Positions 48,160 through 60,151 of a stretch of DNA of 64,000 nt are shown here, piece by piece. Under the pieces are notes generated by a model. That model saw nothing but the letters and a program-made list of their open reading frames with translations. It was not told where the DNA came from and did not search any database. Numbering within the stretch: the stretch's first letter is position 1; each line of letters starts with the position of its first letter. Both the position numbers and the translations under genes were made by a program. Source of the stretch: Litoditis marina (Eukaryota; Nematoda; Chromadorea; Rhabditida; Rhabditidae); assembly GCA_964036275.1 (NCBI GenBank), contig OZ038439.1:8616669-8680668 (forward strand), read 5' to 3'.

Positions 48160-48871
48160 CTTACCACAGAGCGCGATCCTTTTCCTTACCACAGAGCGCG
48201 AGAAGTCTCCGTAACATAGTGCGTTAGACTTCTCTTTCTTCAACATAAAGATCATAAGGTCTTATCAACCTAAAGCGTAATAGTTCCGTTGACATAGATC
48301 GAGATTGTTCCAGTTAACATAGGGCGTGAGAGCTTCTCTCAACATAGAAAGTGATAGTGATTCCCAACATGGAACGCAAAACTTTTTCTTAACCGAGCGC
48401 GAGACTTTTCTTTAGCACAGAGCCGAGAGTTCTCCCTAAAATAGAGCGCGAGAGTGTTCCTTAACAAAGAAAGCGACAGTTGCTTCTTGACAGCTTGACA
48501 GACACACCAAGCAACGCAACTATAGGAGTAGATGACTTTCGTTGCACAGTTTCTAGAAAACGTTACTTTTAGTATTGCTTGCAGGGAAGATACGCGGAAA
48601 GCCGTTCAGCATGTACATGTACGGAGGAGTCTTCACCTTCAATGCTAAGGTAATGTTATAACTGCACATGTTTTTCTTCTGTTACTTCTGTAGTTTATTG
48701 CTGGTCTAAGGTTACTGGAGTATACTTATTGCTGGCAGCGTCGAGCTTTTGATATTCCCACAACTTTGCCTTAAAAAAGCGGCAAAAAACAGCAGTTACA
48801 GTTTTATTTGAAGGTAGAATATCAACTCGCTCACTTACTTACTTTTCAAATGACCAGGTCTTACATGTCTT

Positions 48872-49043
48872 TCATACGCCAGTAAGGTCTGACTAAGCGA
48901 CATAAAGTAGTCCGTTTTCAAGTCAAAAGACGTGAAAATTCAGAATTTTCCATCAAAAGTAGACCGATTTTCATCCTTTCGACTAAAAAGTAGTCCGTTT
49001 TTCGAAGTTTTCTGACTATTCGGACAACCTTGCCGGTGTATGA
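48872..49043. mobile_element. MITE-like family 1, full copy
   Basis: Ends TCATACGCCAGTAAGGTC and CCTTGCCGGTGTATGA, with the same interior blocks as the other copies. Confidence 0.7.
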
Positions 49044-49324
49044 TGTCTTTAGAAAGCGTTCCTTCTCCGATTCTAAATATGTTTTGTCAAAGTTAATACT
49101 CAACTAACGTATTTTTGTGTTTGAATATTAAGTCTTCCTCTAGGATGGTAAGGTCATCGTTCCAATGTATCACCATTCATAGATATGTCTATTTTTGCAG
49201 AGGCAACCTATCCCGATTGAAACCTGGAAGATATGGATCAAATGAAGATCAGTTGGCGGTAGAGGTTGGTTGCTATTATGATATTAATGATAATGTTTTG
49301 CAGCATTTATACGAGGTGTCATAC

Positions 49325-50045
49325 GGAGAGAGAGAAGGGGGGAGGAGTGGAGATAAATACAGAGAGAGGGATGTGAAGAGTGAAAGAGAGGGATGTGAAG
49401 AGAGAAAGAGAGAGATAGCATGAGTGAATAAGCACTAGGAAGACTTGTTCTCATCTCATCTACTCATATCTTGTTATTGTTTCCGATTCTCTCTTAACTA
49501 TCTTCAATCTTTATATCTTTGTAGTTTTCCCTCGCATGATTTCATGTCACCTGACTTGCCTCTCCTACGTACTCTCTTTCTCTCTCTCTCTCTCTCCCTC
49601 ACTCCCTCTCTCTCTCGCCCTCTCGCACTCACTCCCTCCCCCCCCCTCCCTCTCCCTCTCTCTCCCTCCCTTCCTCTTCCTCTCTCACGCCCTCTCCCTC
49701 CCTCCCTCCCTTCCTCTTCCTCTCTCTCTCTCCCTCCCTCTCCCTCTTTCTCTCACTCATTCCCTCTCTCCCTCCCTCACTCCCCCTCTCTCTCTCCCTC
49801 TCGCACTCACTCCCTCTCTCCCTCCCTCTCTCTCTCTCCCTCTCTCTCTCCCTCTTTCTGTCACTCACTCCCTCTCCCCCTCCCTCTCTCACTCCCTCTC
49901 TCTCCCTCTTTCTCTCACTCATTCCCTCTCTCTCCCTCCCTCACTCCCCCTCTCTCTCTTCCTCTCGCACTCACTCCCTCTCTCTCCATCTCTCACTCAC
50001 TCACTCACTCACTCCCTCTCTTTCTCTCTTACTGTTTACTCTTTC
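49325..50045. repeat. GA-rich then CT-rich low-complexity tracts
   Basis: A purine-rich stretch (49325-49425) is followed by a long CTCTCCCTC tract (about 49560-50045) with variable internal repeats. The two opposite strand-biased tracts could pair. Open frames across them are artefacts. Confidence 0.93.
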
Positions 50046-50335
50046 TCTTTCTTTCCAGTCAAATAAGTGGCTTTCCAGAAAATTTACTTAATTTACTTAT
50101 TTAGTTGTATGTGTGAGTCAGAAAGAGTTCGGGAGAGAGTGGGAATGAGAGCGCTGTAGATAGTTAGAGATAATATCGACAGCTAAATATTTTCTCTCTC
50201 TACCATTCTCCCTCCCTCCTCTCTCACCTTCTCCCACTGTTTTTGCATACACAACCTCTCCTCTTCTCGCTTGCTCTACCCTTCCTTCTCCTACTCTCTT
50301 ACCTAACCCCCAATCCCATGTCCTTCGCTTCTTAA

Positions 50336-52243
50336 TCGCGCGCAGCGCGAAGCGCTGTGCGAGATTTGTCTTTGGTCCGGCTAATGCGCGCTTTCATTTT
50401 TTTAGTTCACTCTCAAAAAGGTCCAATTGTGCAAATCAGAACGTTTTATGATTTGCTGATTTTCTATGGCACATTTACAAGCTATGTTCGAAATTTGAAC
50501 GAAATCGGTCAAGTTTCAGCCAAGTTATGACGTTTTCGCTTCATCAAGAGCGCCAACTTCCGCCGTGTGTCCTTCCGTCTGTGTTGGTGCGCACTCCTGG
50601 GATATTTCTATGTGTGAACCGATTTGACTGAAAACTTGGGAAACGATAGATACCCCACTAAACCTTTGGGGGCGCAAACTTTTTTTCGAAAAAAGTTATT
50701 TTTCATCAAGTTATAGGTCTTTGAAAATGTCTCTGCGTCTCTTCATTTCGTGCACTCTCTCGCCCTCTCTGTCGGGGTAAATCAAATTGCGTTATAACTC
50801 AGCTCAGTCCTAACCAATTCAAGTAACATTTGAAGTATGATACCACGACATGAACTGACATCGATTTAGATGTAAGTCTTCTACTGATGACGTCATCGAG
50901 GATTCTGGAGCTCGGATGACGTCATTTTTGAAAAGTGCAAAGTTGACGTCACATATATTTTTAAATGATGGTAATATCTTAGAAAGGGTCAATTAACGGT
51001 GAAACTCAATCTGAGAGTGACGTATTCTGGGATTCTGGAGACCAGATGACGTCATTTTTGAAAAGTGCAAAGTTGACGTCACATATATTTTCAAATGCTG
51101 AAAATGTCTTAGAAAGGGTCAATTAACGGTGAAACTCAATCTAAGAGTGACGTATTCTGGAATTCTGGAGACCAGATGACGTCATTTTTGAAAAGTGCAA
51201 AGTTGACGTCACATATATTTTAAAATGCTGAAAATGTCTTAGAAAGGGTCAATTAACGGTGAAACTCAATCTAAGAGTGATGTATTCTGGAATTCTGGAG
51301 ACCAGATGACGACATTTTTGAAAAGTGCACAGTTGACGTCACATATATTTTCAAATGCTGAAAATATCTCAAAAATGGTATATTAACGATAAAACGTTAT
51401 CTAAATATGACTTATTCTGGAAGTCAGAAGGCCAGATGACGTCAACTTTTAAAAAAATTGACGTGAAATATGTTTTCGAATGCTGGAAGTTTCTTAAAAA
51501 TGGTCAATTCACGATGAAACTTCATTCAAACATGACGTTTTCTGGGATTCTGAAGGGCAGATGAAGTAAGTTTCTAGAACTGCAATGTTGACGTCATATT
51601 TTTTTTTCCGAATGATGGTAATACTTGACAAATGGTTCATTAAGAAAACAATTTTATCTGCACCGTACAGATCAAACCACATACCTACGGCATGTATACG
51701 AAAAGAGAAAAATTCATGAAAAAGTGGGGGCCCAACGAATGTAAGATTTGTCTTCTGCTGTGCGCCCCTTAGACAACTACTCTCAAATGAAACAGCTACT
51801 GCTACAAAAACCGAAAAATACTAATATACTCAAGTATAACTGTTCATTACAAACATACAAAAGTCGTAAAATATTTTCTCAAACCTGTAAACTAGAATCT
51901 ACAAATCACAGCTGCGAAAGAGAGAACAACTTTTGAATAATATGACAAACGTTATAGCACCTAGAATTGAAGTAATGACAAAAAAATGCCAACCGTTGTG
52001 TACAAAACCAGGAACTCTATAATTGAGTACGTTGAGTTAACATCTGTGATTTGTAGATTCTAGTTTACAGGTTTGAGAAAATATTTTACGACTTTTGTAT
52101 GTTTGTAATGAACAGTTATACTTGAGTATATTAGTATTTTTCGGTTTTTGTAGCAGTAGCTGTTTCATTTGAGAGTAGTTGTCTAAGGGGCGCACAGCAG
52201 AAGACAAATCTTACATTCGTTGGGCCCCCACTTTTTCATGAAT
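50336..52243 (+). mobile_element. Composite repeat element with CRE-rich minisatellite and foldback arms, copy 1
   Basis: Starts TCGCGCGCAGCGCGAAGC after an A, shared with 60951 and, on the minus strand, with 12140. It then holds a stretch containing GATTTGTCTTTGGTCCGGCT, a ~130 bp tandem repeat (50885-51600) and two inverted arms of 199 bp (51712-51910 and 52045-52243). No coding sequence was seen. The TC start after A would suit a Helitron, but no CTRR end was found, so the class is open. Confidence 0.65.
50885..51600 (+). repeat. ~130 bp minisatellite with repeated TGACGTCA
   Basis: Units start at 50915, 51045, 51175, 51305 and 51435 (exactly 130 bp apart), then 51560. I count ten perfect TGACGTCA sites in about 710 bp; typical units hold two, GATGACGTCATTTTTG and GTTGACGTCACATAT. 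Confidence 0.85.
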
Positions 52244-52269
52244 GTTTTCTCTATTTTTCTAATTCCATT

Positions 52270-52500
52270 GTTAGAAAAATACATGTACAGATAGAGAGAG
52301 AAAAAATTTAGACAGAAAAATAGGATTTGAGTGATAGTGTGAGAAAGAGATGGAGAGAGGGACAGGGAGATGAATATATTGGGAGAGGAAGAGAGGGAAA
52401 GAAATAGAGAAAAATAACAACTGGAGAGACGCAAGAGGAAGAGAGAAAGAAAGAAAAAAGAGATAGAGAGAGAGAAAGAGGATAAATATATGGCAGTATA
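52270..52500. repeat. Purine-rich low-complexity sequence
   Basis: GA-rich on the plus strand with interruptions. No gene seen. Confidence 0.8.
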
Positions 52501-52793
52501 TAGCCCCTTCTCTCACATGACGTTTTACGTGAAAGTCACTGTTTTATTCAACCAATTTCTAGCAGCAGCCGGTTCCAGAAAACTCTAAAATAAAAAGCGA
52601 AACGCACGCATTTTCACTTTTAATCTAAAAAACTAAGAAGTGCATCACGTCTTCCCTATTTCTCGACTACAATGCATTTGCTTCAGGGAGAGTAATAAGG
52701 AGATATAGAAGAGAGAGTGATAGTGAAAAGGAGTGGTGGAAAAAATAGAAGGATAGTGAAAAGGATGAATAGAAGAGAGTGACAGAAACGAGG

Positions 52794-52800
<7 letters not shown>

Positions 52801-52881
<81 letters not shown>
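52801..52881. repeat. (GA)n microsatellite
   Basis: About 40 GA repeats without interruption. Confidence 0.95.
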
Positions 52882-52883
<2 letters not shown>

Positions 52884-53243
52884 ATTAGGAGAGCTAGAGC
52901 GAGAGTTTTAAGCTTGTAAGAAAGGTAGAAGAGAAGGAGATAAAGGAAAAATATGTATGCATTGAGTCCACCTATATAGTATATCTTTTATTATTGATTC
53001 CATTTCAGAATATTTCGTAGCAAACTGAGAAACAACCTGGACCGAACAAAATCAAAGCGCGGAGAGCGGAGAAGACCATTTTAACAAAATAAAAGACCAA
53101 TGATTGAAGTATTGTGATATTTGCAATAAATATACATTGGAAAAGTGTTCTAGTTTTTGTTTGTATGAAAAATTAGCCATTTTGATTTTTGAATATTATG
53201 AATTAATTATATATCGATTTTTGAATGAAGAAATGTTCGAAGT

Positions 53244-53377
53244 TGGGACGGTCCGTGGACTAAAACATCAAAAGTGGACGGTCCGTGGACCGTATTATAT
53301 CGAGGTCCAGGGACGGTGCACTCCTGGCCCACGGACCGTCCACTTTTTGGTCCACGGACCGTCCACTCCAGTGCCTA
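53244..53377. mobile_element. GGACCGTCC inverted-repeat element, copy 2
   Basis: Opposed copies of GTGGACGGTCCGTGGAC and GTCCACGGACCGTCCAC, ending CCAGTGCCT. Reverse orientation relative to 46715-46798. Confidence 0.6.
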
Positions 53378-53379
53378 AG

Positions 53380-54957
53380 TAAGTCTCCCTTTGCAAGACA
53401 ATTTAATTTGATGCCGTCGCGCGCGAAATACACTGCGCAAATGAACAGGCTATTTTCGTGCAGGCATCTTGATTACGGTATTAAAATTTTTTGAATTAAA
53501 TATTTAGTTTTCTATTTTTTTTTATTTTGCAGACTTTTTTATTGTGTATTCTGGTATCCTTCATGTGTATAGGTTGTAACTCATGTTTTTCAGTCGATGA
53601 GAGACTATGCAGCATCACAGTCAAGGCAAGAAATACATTCAATGGATTTCTGAGGAGGTAGGATGGTTTTTTTGTTTTTATCTCCTTCGTTTCGAAGAGA
53701 ATGTATATCGGAGTGAGCAAAACGGTGCGATTCTCGAATTCAACCCGAGGGTCATATATTTCCGAAAAGACTACAAGATTGTGAAGCTGAAATAGAGCTC
53801 GTTTGTTTATTTTTTCCCTGGTTTTTTAAAGTTTGCCGAAGTATGGTTGCTATAAATGCTGGGGTCTAATGAGATATGTGATTGCAGAATTGAACGGTTT
53901 TTCTGCGAAATCTGAAAATCATCATTTTTCCGTGTTTAAATATAAAAACTGACTACTCGAATAGTCGGGCCTTTCTAGTAGTGTATCGTAACGAAGTAAC
54001 GTTTCCAATGAGAAAATTCCTTAGACCAGTTGGACTGGCCCGTGTCCTTCATAAAATAGTTGATGTGTTGTCTGTGTCTGTGTTTTGTTTAAGAAACTTT
54101 TCAATTTCCATGATTTAAAGTTCGTTTTAAGCATAACCTTCTATTTACAGAGGGTCATCTCTTTTCTTATTCGACGTCAGCAATTTCCAGCGATGATGGA
54201 CTTTTTCGATGAGGGATAAGGGATTGTCTTTCTGGGTCTGGCAGCAATAAGGAGAAGTGAGTGGATATTCCCTTTTCCGTATTAAGGTCAGTTGTAGTTA
54301 ACGTCCATTAATATGTAATGTTTGTTCGTTGAGATGGTTAGCACTATAGATTGGTGAAAACTATTATTAATTGATTGTGCGCCGTTTACTGTTGAAAAGC
54401 TGTGACTTTTTGATTTATTCTGCTAAATTTTCGCAAAAAGAGTCAGACGCACCCCACGTTTCTCGTTTCATACCTAAATACTGGAGTAGGCACTAGCTGT
54501 GGTTGAAAACCATTAAACAGCACGCGTATAGCTAATATTATTCTCGTATGACCATGATCATGAAAAAGTGGTAAAAAAGCCTGAGTAAACGGGCCTTTTT
54601 TTTGCGAAATCTAGTCTGGGCCCCGTTTCTGCGGAAAAGACAAAATATTGACACAGTTTCCACAAAATTTCGGACTTAAAATTATGAAATTTGAGGTTTT
54701 CAAATTTAAGTTTGGATTCCCTTTTTGAAGATAAAAGACTAACCTAGCTGATTTGTGACTGTGACTCATACATAAATGAGGTGAGCTTGTTTATTTACGC
54801 TGCCTTACGTAGATCATGCTCTCGCTGGACAGTTATGAAAATATATTGTTTAATTTTTCAAGTAGTTAATTTTTGCTATGTTCTTCCGTAAATTGATGAT
54901 CCGACTGTTAATGTACGAGATCAGTTACTACTGAGTCCTGAATAGCATTGTTTGCAG
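53380..54957. other. Region with possible exons but no supported gene
   Basis: Exon-like blocks with good splice signals occur at 53594-53657 (TTTTTCAG to GTAGGA) and 54151-54256 (ATTTACAG to GTGAGT). The second has stops in all frames, so no gene is called. A degenerate copy of MITE-like family 1 may lie near 53890-53990. Confidence 0.35.
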
Positions 54958-56718
54958 AGGTATCGTTGCCTGTTACCCGGCTGTCGAGGGATATCAAGAG
55001 CAGCAGACCGGTTGTGGCAGATAGGGAAGGTCGTCATTCAGCAGTTGTCCTGAGTATAGGTGAGTGTGGCATATTGGGTTCTTTTGAGCTATAGTGTTAT
55101 GTGATATATTTGAAATTATAATTGACATTCACGTAGAACTTTGCTCGAATAAGCAGGAAAAATCGAGAAAAGGGCTCTCTTTTTGTCAGGCACAGCAAGA
55201 GCGGCCAATTCCACAAGGAACCCGGTATTTCGTTAACCCTATCAGGTAACTTCAAACGGGTTACCTGGTTAACCCTTTTGTTAACCCCTTGTTAAATCTA
55301 TTTTACAATGTCTTTTGGGGGAAATTCGGGGTTACCAAGTGGTTAACAAAAGGGTTAACCAGGTAACCCGGTTAATGGTTAACGGCTAAGGTTAACGAAA
55401 TACCGGGTTAAAGAAGGACAATTTTAAACTGCAATTGAAAAATGTATTGCAATTCAAAGGACTGAAGCGTTGCGATTGGACCACATAATCTCCTTCTTTA
55501 AATAAAGAATTCGCCAGCGGTTCATGGCTATACAGTATACAGTAATAACACGTTACCGGTGGGTGACTTCACGCCAGGGTTAAGGTTGAAATGAATTTTT
55601 CTGTTCACCTCTACAAAGGATTAAAATACGGGCAGGCTGTCTATTTTTAATTTAAAAGAACTTCTGAACTTTGAACAGCCAGTTCGCATCCACCAACAAA
55701 GTAGTTCGAATAGTCGTAACAATTGGGTCCTTTTCCGTTTTAAAAGTGGGTCCTTTTTTCCGCCAAATTCGGGAGAAATGGTCTAGTTCTGATGTGTAAT
55801 AATAATGTCTCCCTCATGTATTTCGTATTTGAAATTTATAAAAAGAGCTTTTTTGGAGGATAGTCGCTCTACTACTAGAGAGATACGAGGTTTTACGCTG
55901 TAGGCTATATAAATACCAGCAATCATTAATTCCTGGGCTCATAACATTGGCAAGCCCGTTCTTTTTTTGATACTTTCTGTTGCCTCGTTCATAGAATCAC
56001 AGACATAGTAGAAAGAAACAAATGAAGACAGAGAGTTACATTGACCTTGCAGTAGATTCATGCAAAATCTTGATGATGCCATGCGATGTTATGCGCACCC
56101 GCTTCGGTACCATCGTCCATCACATACGCCTCTTCGAACACGAGTTTCACATACGCCTCTTCGAACACGAGTTTCACATACGCCTCTTCGAACACGAGTT
56201 TTTCAAATCAAACTATCTAAATTGTCATCCCTACATTACGTCCTTTTACAGGTCCTCAACCACTCATGTCCAGCAGCCAGTACCAGCTCAGAACCAGCAT
56301 CCACAACAGGCGTGAGTATATACCATTCTTTTTGAAATTTTCGAACTGTGTTCCTGAATCTCACTTTTCTGGTTTTGTTTTTATCTGAAGTATATCAGTT
56401 TAGCTGGCTCACATTTTTTTTCGACATTCAGTTCTTTTACCCCAATACAGTAGTTTGAAAGGGCCAGAATAGGATTCAAAAATTAGTATCCTTTTCACCA
56501 AAAAAAAATGAAAAGATGGCCACTTTGCTTTGATATTTTGATGTAAAATCATAATGTCTCACGTATTTGGAACCAAAAACAAGTTCCCTTTTGTAGCATA
56601 GTTCACTGGTGTGTGCCAGTTTTTTAATGTTACTCGAGTGATATATAAATCTCTGTAATCACTAGTTTCAGAGTCCGTACTCTCTACTGCGATCCAGCTC
56701 TTCAAACAACGTTATTGA
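54958..56718 (+). CDS. Putative three-exon 3' gene end, unrecognised
   Basis: Blocks 54958-55059 (102 nt), 56252-56311 (60 nt) and 56672-56718 are bounded by TTTGCAG/GTGAGT, TTTTACAG/GTGAGT and GTTTCAG signals. The only frame open through the first block continues in matching phase through the second and ends at TGA in the third, giving about 68 codons rich in Ser, Arg and Gln (for example SRDIKSSRPVVADREGRHS). I do not recognise the product and found no 5' exons. The full third block to the next GTGTGT donor is 51 nt, and another frame continues into a block at 57126-57248, so the frame choice is uncertain. It may be a chance arrangement. Confidence 0.25.
55219..55409. mobile_element. GGTAACC-rich inverted-repeat element, copy 3
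   Basis: Ends AACCCGGTATTTCGTTAACC and GTTAACGAAATACCGGGTT; close relative of 47593-47782, with similar flanks (AAGGAACCCGG). Confidence 0.75.
56121..56201 (+). repeat. 27 bp minisatellite, three copies
   Basis: Three exact copies beginning CACATACGCCTCTTCGAACA at 56121, 56148 and 56175. The unit length is a multiple of three, so the frames repeat nine residues; no gene is implied. Confidence 0.95.
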
Positions 56719-56822
56719 CAAGGTGTGTTACTCATTTTTCAATAACTTTCTCATTTGGTTTGTACTAAAAGTTGTAAAAAAAAATCTCAAAGTGGGGCCC
56801 TTTTCCGCCAAATTCGGGAGAA

Positions 56823-56879
56823 ATGGTCTAATTCTGATGTGTAATCATAATGGTCTAATTCTGATGTGTAATCATAATG
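56823..56879 (+). repeat. 27 bp tandem duplication in a dispersed repeat
   Basis: GGTCTAATTCTGATGTGTAA occurs twice in tandem; a single related copy lies near 55785-55810, after the same TTCCGCCAAATTCGGGAGAA block. They form a small dispersed family. Confidence 0.75.
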
Positions 56880-57249
56880 TCTCCCTCACGTTACACGTTT
56901 CTTCTGTTCTATACCTCACTTCTCCGAGCGATACAAACGTGGAACATTGAATTGCGTGCTTCTAAAATGAAATATCGCCCGTCCCATCTAGTTTTGAATT
57001 CCTAAAGTGAGAAACAAGATATGCAAAAAGCCGAATACTGAATTGTATAGAATTTACTAGACGATCTTCTTTTCGAACTATCTTACTTGAACTATCTCAC
57101 TTTCGAATGCTATATTTCGTTACAGTAATCCGACATTTTCCGCACTGAGCGGCAACGCTGGCAACGCTCTACACGGATATCAGGACAGTCTGTGGAGCGT
57201 GACATCACTGATACAGTGCTTTGAATATGTTATTTATTGTTGTGTCTAA

Positions 57250-57829
57250 TAGTTCCATTGTTGTTATGTTTGTCATTTTATAGTGTTACTGTGAATTTTG
57301 TTCTCTCGTTTTTGTTCGTTTTGACTGAAAGAAATGAAAGTTCTGATAATCAAAAACTTGAGCTTGTTCCATGGTCTCCATACTTTCGAAAAAAACAGGT
57401 GAATTCTCCATTTTGGTGTTGTTAAAGGGACGTTTATTACCCTATTATTGGCAGAGCTGGTTTCCTATTGACCGTTCGCGCGCTAGTTGCGCGCTGGATG
57501 CACTGTAGTCGCACGAAGCGAGGTCTACGAAATTAGTTCGCAACTGCTGGTGCATGCCCCCCGCAACTATCGTGCGCGCACTCAGCGAGATCCTTTCTCA
57601 GTTATCATCCCTGCTTCTCGTATGAAAAACCTTTATATGTGATATTTCTCTTTCTTCTCTCCTTTTCCATCAGCTGCATCAAGATTTCTGAGTCTCTCCA
57701 TATTTAATATCTCTCCATCCTCTTTATTTTAAATGTCTCTTTTACATAAGTTCATGTATAATCGTCATCATAACACGTTACAATTTGTTCTGCCATTTAT
57801 ATATGAGCAATAAATTATTATTATTATTA
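57250..57829. other. No gene recognised; GC-rich patch and short (TTA)n
   Basis: A patch near 57470-57590 is rich in GCGC (TTCGCGCGCTAGTTGCGCGC) in otherwise AT-rich DNA. A short ATTATTATT run near 57817 adjoins the RT fragment that follows. Confidence 0.5.
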
Positions 57830-58380
57830 TTAAGAAGACAGAAATGGAAGAGGTACCCAAGATTGATTGATGTTGAAACGGAAACCATAGCGATCAAAGT
57901 ACACGTCAGAAACAATTGGGGCTAGATGAGGGGTCAATTGATAGCACCCATGGAAACAGCTGTAACGTTCACGCATAGAAACTCCACTCAACTGCATATT
58001 ATACAACATGTCAACATTGTCATTTACACATTTCAAAGAAGCATCATCAAGAGCATCATGGAACGATGGAGGGTCAATAATGGATGGTGTATCACACATA
58101 GGAGAAGGGTCATCAGATATTTGTGTAACTTCAACAGGAACGGGACATCAGTATATAAAGTACGGAACCCATTCGTTGCAATGTTACATTCCCCAGAATG
58201 CTTAAAACAAAATTGGAAAAGTTCTGACATACATTTGATTATTAGGCTATGCGGTAAATTAGTGAACATGTTGGTAAAATCTGCGGAAAACAGTTTCAAA
58301 CCATTGTGGCGGAGATTATCAACCGTGTTAGAGTTTGGATACAAAACATTACGCGCGCATTATCTTGAACAGATAATAAA
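57830..58380 (-). pseudogene. Reverse-transcriptase fragment (5' half), same family as 44.7-45.5 kb
   Basis: The minus-strand frame from 58344 contains LFSADFTNMFTNLPHSLI, which fits RT motif A: the Asp is followed by a (F/Y)TNLPH stretch seen in Penelope-like and related RT families. The frame shifts near 58150 (after TLYTDVP) and continues in another frame to 57830. Motifs B and C are absent, so it complements the fragment at 44704-45462 and is a different decayed copy. No intact element is present. Confidence 0.55.
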
Positions 58381-60130
58381 TAATTAATCAGTTTCTATTG
58401 TTTATGTTCATTTTAGTTTGTTATTTAACTCATTAAGTGTATTAATTAGATTATTGTTTTGCGGTAGAAATCTGGTTAGATCTAACTGATGAGTCAGATG
58501 ATTCACAATTTCGCATCCCTATAAGTACAGCCCCACTAACCAAGATAGCGAGTTCCCGTCCAATATTAGACTCAGGGGCGAAATTGGACGGAAACTCACA
58601 ATTAAAAATTCATATGTATAATAATTCAAAACATTAACTCACTCTGTAAAATTTTCACACTTTTCTCTTTCTTTTATCTCTCTCTCTCTCTCTTCCTTTT
58701 TCTCCCATTTTTCTCTTCCCTCTCCTCATTAGCCATGTCGAATGACACGTTTTTCTATGTCCTTTGCCTGCATGACTACCGAACGTTGCCAGCGTTTCAC
58801 CGATACCTCGGGGCCCGCTCTTCACTCTCTTTTCTGTGCAATTTCGTGAGAAGTTTACGTTTTTATTTTTAGTTTTTGTGTAAGTTCTAATGAGAACCCT
58901 ATGTTATATGACAATTTCATCCGTGAACTCGTTTCATACCCGTCTTTTCACTAATACTTTTGAGCTTCTCACGCACGTTATACGAGAATGTGAAAATCTC
59001 AAGATGTGTTGTTCCAAATCTAAGAAGAAAAATACACGCAGCCAGTCCTCTCAAATCCTATAGAGCCGTACAGTCTATCCGTTTTTAGGTCTTTTATTTC
59101 AAATTAACAATTTCTACCACAATCAAGCCAGTCAAATCATTGCATTTTCCGGGGTTTGCATTGTATATACTTTGTAAATTCAAATGTATTGAGTATTTTG
59201 TTTGTAGTGAATCATTGTGTTTGTTCATATGTCACAACGATCTGTACAAACACAACATTAATCCGAGAGAGTTAGCCTGTCTCTATTGATTAAGCTATAC
59301 TACAAGTTCTCTCTATGCATTCAAATTCTGCAAATATGAATGGAAATTGGTTGCGAACGGGTGTACTTCTTGGATCAAACAACTCTTACATGTTGCTGCT
59401 AAAAAAATTTGCCTTGTACACTGTTTTTAGGATCATGAATTATCTCAAGTTGTTTTGTCAAAATCGCTCGAGCCTTTCACTATTTTACAATGGTTTCCGT
59501 GGAAACACGTACACCAACTTTCGACCTTGGAAATGTGCATGAAATGAAAGATTTGAGCGTTTTTTCTAAACGCTGCTGAGCGAAAAAACAGTTGACTACT
59601 TTATTAGGAAGAGCTAGAAAAAACATTGATTTGGGGTTGACTTTTTTCTATCCACTTTTCTATGGAATAAAACTTTCATATACACTTCTTAGAGTATGAA
59701 TAACCACTTCACACTGTTCAACAAACTCGGTTCATGATCCCATCCGTCGTCTGCGTCTCTTGTTTCGTACACTATTTCGCAACACTTGTATCCCGGCGGG
59801 AGACAAGATCAGAGAAATAACGTGTCTTGCAGGAGACGCAGGTTGGAATAAGAAGGCCGGGATGATTTTTCCTAGATTTCACCTAAACAGAACACTTAAC
59901 CTTTTTTTTAAATATAGCTTATACTCGATATAAATTGAATAGTCACGTAAAGTTTGCGTTCTAGTGAGGCATCGTAAACTTCGTCATTGCACATAGTTGT
60001 GTTGTGTTTAACTTGTTTCACGTGATTGTGCGATTGAGTAACAGTATAACGAATTGTTCATTACTTGCAATTGTTCTGATAGAAACTTTGATTTTGTAGT
60101 GTTTGACACATTTGATTGCCTCGACTTCAA
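58381..60130. other. Intergenic stretch with no recognised gene
   Basis: AT-rich, with a short CT run near 58678-58700. A 75-codon plus-strand frame (59315-59542) has no recognisable features. The end of this stretch should hold the promoter of the acyltransferase gene. Confidence 0.5.
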
Positions 60131-60143
60131 TCCGTAACTTGAA

Positions 60144-60151
60144 TTTTCCAG
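60144..60151 (+). promoter_or_regulatory. Splice acceptor directly before the oac-like start codon
   Basis: TTTTCCAG ends one base before the ATG. In nematodes this fits a spliced-leader acceptor or the end of a 5' intron; sequence alone cannot separate them. Confidence 0.55.

Larger units (their letters stand above)
47338..49245 (+). pseudogene. Protein tyrosine phosphatase-like relic
   Basis: Four exon-like blocks: 47338-47425, 47912-48006, 48585-48649 and 49201-49245. The first two join in matching phase (donor GAAG|GTATTT, acceptor CTTACAG). Block 2 reads LLVLLADGVGRTMTASLVG, which aligns with the PTP signature HCSxGVGRT but lacks the catalytic Cys and its His. Block 3 reads KIRGKPFSMYMYGG and block 4 RQPIPIETWKIWIK then a stop, matching the usual GKPFSM and R-IET stretches after the active site. 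Block 2 runs into a truncated inverted-repeat element at about 48003, and its phase does not fit block 3, so the gene seems broken. A catalytically dead paralogue with a different splice site is the alternative; such pseudophosphatases are common in nematodes. Confidence 0.45.

Noticed and set aside
49445..50104. 219-codon frame rich in Leu, Ser and Pro
   Set aside because: Translation of the CTCTCCC tract; the opposite strand is equally open.
50336..52243. Firm Helitron assignment
   Set aside because: The TC start after A fits, but neither copy shows a CTRR end before T, and no Rep/helicase is present.
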